Below, one piece after another: positions 60,749 to 64,000 of a stretch of 64,000 bases of DNA; position 1 is the first letter of the stretch, and the number at the start of each line of letters is the position of its first letter. The stretch is from Deltaproteobacteria bacterium Ga0077550 (GTDB lineage Bacteria; Myxococcota_A; Polyangia; Nannocystales; Nannocystaceae): NCBI GenBank assembly GCA_001464385.1, contig LNFB01000306.1, positions 1 to 64,000 on the forward strand, read 5' to 3'. The notes under the pieces are model-generated. The model saw nothing but the letters and a program-made list of their open reading frames with translations, searched no databases and was not told the origin of the DNA. The translations under genes were made by a program, and so were the position numbers.

Positions 60749-61423
60749 CTACAGGAACAGGAACTCGGTGGTGGTCGAGACGGTGAAGCAGGCGAGCGTC
60801 GCGAACTCGTCGGCGGCGATGGGATCACCGTCGCCGTCGACCAGGAGTTCCGTCAGCGCGTCGAACTCCGCGTCCACCGGATCGCGGGCGAGGAAGCGGC
60901 GGTACAGCGTGGTCACCGTGTCGCGGTACGCGGCGGAATCGGCCGCAGGCGCCTCGCCGTCGAGATCGATCGCGGTGAACACCACGGCGTCGCCCTCGCG
61001 ATCGAGGGTGACGCGCTGGCCACACGCGGCCAACGCCACGCGATCGAGCACCAGCGGCGTCGTCACCAGGGGCCGATCGACCGGGCGATACAGGCCCTGC
61101 GCGAACGGATCGTGACCGCCGAGGCTGGCGAGGTGGACCCGCTGCACGCACGACAGGCTGCCGAGCTCGGTGCACACCGCCTCGGGCGCGAGGTCGAGGG
61201 CGCGGGCGAAGTCCTGCTCGACCGCGTGCGCGCGCTTCCACAGCAGGTGGTTGCGGGTCGAGGCCGCGCTCTCCTCGGGCGGCGGGTCGTCGTCGCCGCA
61301 GCCGATGATCCCGGTGAAGGTGATCGCGACGATGTAGCCGAGCACGCGGTTCGCCAGGCCGAGGAGCCCGCGGCCCGAGGCCGACGCGCGGTAGCGCCGA
61401 TTCATCACGGTGGTGCGTGTCAT
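60749..61423 (-). CDS. Operon lipoprotein of unknown function
   Basis: A 224-residue protein. ATG 61423 overlaps the upstream stop (ATGA). The signal has a lipobox at IIGC within GYIVAITFTGIIGCGDDD. Four further Cys are spread through a helical domain (NHLLWKRAHAVEQDFARALD, VCTELGSLSCVQRVHLASLG) with a C-terminal FATLACFTVSTTTEFLFL. It sits between the multi-CXXCH gene and the DUF1501-like gene and is probably a partner of both. Confidence 0.75.
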   Translation of the reverse strand: MTRTTVMNRRYRASASGRGLLGLANRVLGYIVAITFTGIIGCGDDDPPPEESAASTRNHLLWKRAHAVEQDFARALDLAPEAVCTELGSLSCVQRVHLASLGGHDPFAQGLYRPVDRPLVTTPLVLDRVALAACGQRVTLDREGDAVVFTAIDLDGEAPAADSAAYRDTVTTLYRRFLARDPVDAEFDALTELLVDGDGDPIAADEFATLACFTVSTTTEFLFL

Positions 61424-62871
61424 GGGGTGCCGAACCCTTCGGTGTCGACGATGCGGTGGATGAGGCGGTTGGCGGAGTAGTCGTCGGCCGCCAGCGTGTC
61501 GACGAGCTCGCCGAACGCCGCGGCCTCGTCGGGCGTGGGTCCGCGGCCGAGCGCGTGGGTGTAGAGCGTCATCGTCATCGATCGCGCGAACGCGGGGCTG
61601 TCGGCAGCGGCGCGGCCCCAGTCGACGACGCTGCCCACTGTCTGCCCGAACAGCGTCGAGTCGCGCAGCGCGTCGTCCCACGACGGGATGAGCGCGGCGG
61701 GTCGCTCGGGATCCCAGGTGCCCGTCTTGCCGCCCTCGAGGATGATCCCCTCGTAGCTGGCGAACACGTACGCCAGCGGATCGAGCGTGCTGTGGCACTG
61801 GGCGCACGCCGGCGCCGCGACGCCGCGATCGTCGACGTCGGCGGGCTCGCCCGCGACCGGCCAGATCCCCTCGTGCTTGGAGATGTCCATCCCGAGGTAC
61901 GCGCGATACGCCTGCGCGGCGGTGGTGCGCGGCAGCTCGCTGAACATCGTGTTCGACATCAGGAACCACTGCGTGGTGAGCATGCCGGCGCGGTGCTCGG
62001 GTTCCAGCGGTTGACCGCCATCGATCGCCAGCGGATCGGGCCGCGGGATCGTGCCCTCGACGGGGCTGAGCAGGCCGGTCTGCGGATCCTCCACGACGTG
62101 GTACTGCGCGGTGAGCAGCGCCCGCATGTCGCGGTCGTCGGCCATCAGGTAGCGCCACAGCCGGTAGTCCCAGTGGTAGTCGGCGAGGACGACCTTGAAG
62201 TCCTGGATGATCACCGTGGTGTCGGCGCCGACCGACTTGATCGGCTTGACCTTGGGATCGGCGAGCTCGCGCAGGCCGGTCGTGCGCCAGTACGGCGCGT
62301 CGAGGCACGCCGCGAGGTCGTCGTGCAGGCGGGCTGCGGCCGCGTCGTCGTCCAGCTCGCGGATCCCGACGAGGTCGTCGTAGGACGGCGAGCGCCCGCA
62401 GTACAGCACCATCGCGCGGCGGTATGCGAAGGCGACGTCGTACTCGCCGAGCTCGTAGTGATCCGAGCTGCCGACCGGCGTCGGGATCGGATTCCACAAC
62501 GACTCGGCGCGACCGGGGTTGGTGCCGAGCTGCAGCTCGTCGAGGTTGGTCGCGCCGTCGCCGTCGCTGTCCGCGTCCTCGATGCTGCGCAGCGCCGCGG
62601 CCAGGCCGGCGTCGAAGTCGTCACCGGCGAGCGCCGTGAGCAGCGCGAGCCCGTAGGGGTTCCACGCCACGGGATCGGTCGAGGCATGGCAGGTCTCGCA
62701 GGTGACCAGGGCGCCGTTGCACTCGGGGTGCTCGGGGTACGCGTCGCAGAAGAGCCGCGGCGCGACGGGCTTGGCCTGGGCGACGCCCGCACCGAGTCCC
62801 CCGGTGGCGAGGATCACCGCGCTGGTCCACCCCCGCGCCCACTTCGTCGCTTCGATCCGGTGCTCGCCCAT
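61420..62871 (-). CDS. Multi-CXXCH exported protein (DUF1592-like partner of DUF1501)
   Basis: A 483-residue protein. A signal peptide (WARGWTSAVILATGGLGAGV) ends near AQAKP. Two heme-type motifs are present: CETCHAS near 58 and CAQCHST in the last third. Between them lies a calcium-type loop (DADSDGDGATNLDELQLGTN). Further landmarks: MVLYCGRSPSYDDLVGIREL, MLTTQWFLMSNTMFSELPRT and the end MTMTLYTHALGRGPTPDEAA. It is a distant relative of the DUF1588/DUF1585 proteins. It follows the membrane protein by 56 bases. Confidence 0.8.
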   Translation of the reverse strand: MGEHRIEATKWARGWTSAVILATGGLGAGVAQAKPVAPRLFCDAYPEHPECNGALVTCETCHASTDPVAWNPYGLALLTALAGDDFDAGLAAALRSIEDADSDGDGATNLDELQLGTNPGRAESLWNPIPTPVGSSDHYELGEYDVAFAYRRAMVLYCGRSPSYDDLVGIRELDDDAAAARLHDDLAACLDAPYWRTTGLRELADPKVKPIKSVGADTTVIIQDFKVVLADYHWDYRLWRYLMADDRDMRALLTAQYHVVEDPQTGLLSPVEGTIPRPDPLAIDGGQPLEPEHRAGMLTTQWFLMSNTMFSELPRTTAAQAYRAYLGMDISKHEGIWPVAGEPADVDDRGVAAPACAQCHSTLDPLAYVFASYEGIILEGGKTGTWDPERPAALIPSWDDALRDSTLFGQTVGSVVDWGRAAADSPAFARSMTMTLYTHALGRGPTPDEAAAFGELVDTLAADDYSANRLIHRIVDTEGFGTP

Positions 62872-62927
62872 GCGCCCGGTGAGTCGTGCGACGGCGCCCG
62901 ATTTCGGGCGCGCCCCCTCGATCCGCG

Positions 62928-63935
62928 TCAATGCCGGTGGTGGAAGTCGCTGTAGTGGTGGTGGACGTGCTCGGCGTCCGCGAACAGCGGGCCGGCGACG
63001 CTCGCGACCATGACGCCGACGATCACGAGCCACACGAACACGCTGCCCCAGCGCGCCAGCAACGGCAGCTCGGTCGGCGTGCCGCGGTGCACCGAGCGCA
63101 GCACGATCGCGGCGAGCAGCACCTGCGCGCCCGCGGTGCCCGAGATCATCGCGACCACGCCGAGCGGGAGACCGAGCCACCCGAGCAGCGCCGCGATCGC
63201 GACACCGAGGCTCATCATGGCGCTGAGCAGCAACCCCCACAGCTCGAGCCGCGACAGCCCGACGATCCCGACGACCATCGCCATGCCGCAGATCCCCGCG
63301 GCGGGGTGGTGCCAGTAGCTGCCGTTGGTCCACGACACCAGCGTCTGCGCGTCGGCGACCGCGAGGATCATCATCAGCGTCAGCACGCCGCGGTGCGCGA
63401 CCGGGGCGAAGGAGCCGGTGTAGCGCTCGGGTTCGAGGCCGTGCTGCCGCAGGATCAGCAGCGCGCCGCCGGCGACGACGCCGGCGAACGCGGCGGTCAC
63501 CGGCACCACGCTCGGCTCGACGATGTTGACGAGCGCGCCGAGCAGCGCGCTCGACCACAGCAGCGCGCGCAGCAGCATCTGCCCGCCCGCCGAGGTGCTC
63601 CGCAGCAGCAGCAGCGACAGCAGGATCGCGACCAACGGCAGCGCCAGCGTGATGGCCACGTCGACGCTGTCGTTGCCGGGGCAGGTGTAGCCCGGCAACG
63701 TCGGGAACACGAGGATGTTGGCCACGGCGATGCCGGACAGCGCCCACAGGCCCCACTGCACGACCGTGGTGCGCCGCCGGGCCTGACGATCACCGAGCTC
63801 GACGTGACCCCAGAATGCGTCGAGCTGGCGCGGGTCCACGTCGTCGGTCACGGCGCAGCACTCGGCCTGCGCGCGGCGGACGAGTTCGTCGTAGCGCGGC
63901 ACCGGCGATCGCGGTGTCTGTGGCGCGTCGGTCAT
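62928..63935 (-). CDS. Multi-pass membrane protein with His-rich tail, probable anti-sigma factor
   Basis: A 335-residue protein. ATG 63935 overlaps the upstream sigma stop (ATGA). The first 55 residues are cytoplasmic (LVRRAQAECCAVTDDVDPRQ), then seven or so membrane helices follow (ITLALPLVAILLSLLLLRST, VAMISGTAGAQVLLAAIVLR). The C-terminus is DAEHVHHHYSDFHHRH, seven His in 16 residues, a likely metal site. Position suggests it holds the sigma factor. The His tail may sense copper, zinc or nickel. Confidence 0.75.
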   Translation of the reverse strand: MTDAPQTPRSPVPRYDELVRRAQAECCAVTDDVDPRQLDAFWGHVELGDRQARRRTTVVQWGLWALSGIAVANILVFPTLPGYTCPGNDSVDVAITLALPLVAILLSLLLLRSTSAGGQMLLRALLWSSALLGALVNIVEPSVVPVTAAFAGVVAGGALLILRQHGLEPERYTGSFAPVAHRGVLTLMMILAVADAQTLVSWTNGSYWHHPAAGICGMAMVVGIVGLSRLELWGLLLSAMMSLGVAIAALLGWLGLPLGVVAMISGTAGAQVLLAAIVLRSVHRGTPTELPLLARWGSVFVWLVIVGVMVASVAGPLFADAEHVHHHYSDFHHRH

Positions 63936-64000
63936 GTTCCCTCCATGCGCGCGCGGACGATCGCCTCGGCCCGGGCGACGCGGCCGTGCAGCGTCGACAT
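63932..64000 (-). CDS. C-terminal end of an ECF sigma factor (runs off the right edge)
   Basis: The 22 residues MSTLHGRVARAEAIVRARME GT end at TGA 63932-63934. STLHGRVARAEAIVRARM is the end of sigma region 4 (compare TVKSRLHRARAALR). The ATG at 64000 is internal, not a true start; the gene continues beyond the window. It is the first gene of the His-rich membrane protein operon. Confidence 0.65.
   Translation of the reverse strand: MSTLHGRVARAEAIVRARMEGT

Noticed and set aside
1-64000. CRISPR arrays, rRNA, tRNA, transposases
   Set aside because: No spaced identical repeats, no recognisable RNA gene segments and no DDE, serine or tyrosine recombinase motifs were seen. A tRNA scan was not possible, so a tRNA cannot be fully excluded.

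Overview
This is a very GC-rich, gene-dense stretch of bacterial chromosome. The gene content points to a myxobacterium, most likely of the Nannocystis/Plesiocystis/Enhygromyxa type. Evidence: many secreted lipoproteins with a lipobox followed by Ser/Thr/Asp/Gly low-complexity linkers and Cys-rich modules, a MYXO-CTERM-like sorting tail, a DUF4215-type cysteine-rich repeat, eukaryote-like modules (LDL-receptor class A, somatomedin B, CAP, a fungal Tos1-like fold), a Ser/Thr kinase fused to TPRs, a CHAT protease, and gene pairs of the DUF1592/DUF1552 kind. No rRNA, tRNA, transposase or CRISPR array was seen.

Region by region. 1-5.3 kb: an accessory island. A CAP-domain lipoprotein gene and a decayed second copy of its 3' end flank two phage tail-fibre-like genes, which sit behind a sigma-54-type promoter, and a beta-propeller lipoprotein. 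5.3-13.3 kb: surface and secreted proteins (MYXO-CTERM Kelch-like protein, DUF4139 lipoprotein, triple LDL-A lipoprotein) and unknowns. 12.8-17.3 kb: an ECF sigma / membrane protein / TPR-CHAT / lipoprotein operon. 17.4-25 kb: AraC plus aldo/keto reductase; a ferritin-like/ferredoxin/CDGSH fusion; an Uma2-type nuclease; and a MarR, zinc-ribbon, DUF3052 and rhomboid operon. 25-30.6 kb: a lipoprotein, the Ser/Thr kinase-TPR protein and an AsmA-like membrane protein. 30.6-43.6 kb: envelope and stress functions (a sigma-70 factor, two BON proteins, a coiled-coil lipoprotein, MgtC, a double hybrid histidine kinase, two diacylglycerol-kinase-like proteins, SDR, SurE) and a broken Ku/LigD relic. 43.7-48.3 kb: a three-gene operon of a Tos1-like lipoprotein, a DUF1592-family heme protein and a DUF1552 Tat protein. 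48.3-52 kb: a toxin-like metallopeptidase, a somatomedin-B/FG-GAP lipoprotein and a possible SUKH-fold protein. 51.8-55 kb: a second ECF-sigma operon. 55-57 kb: MFS transporter plus ArsR-rhodanese behind a promoter/operator. 57-64 kb: a Cys-rich lipoprotein paralogue, a cold-shock-like unknown, and a third operon (ECF sigma tail, His-rich membrane protein, multi-CXXCH protein, lipoprotein, DUF1501-like Tat protein) that runs off the right edge.

How the genes fit together. Three operons share one plan: an ECF sigma factor whose stop overlaps the start of a membrane protein (probable anti-sigma), followed by envelope or effector proteins. Most of the rest builds or monitors the cell surface. 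The strongest leads are the bacterial Tos1-like lipoprotein operon, the sigma/CHAT operon, the duplicated CAP boundary around the tail-fibre cassette, the collapsed NHEJ locus, and the metallopeptidase toxin candidate. All functional calls come from reading motifs; no database search was run.
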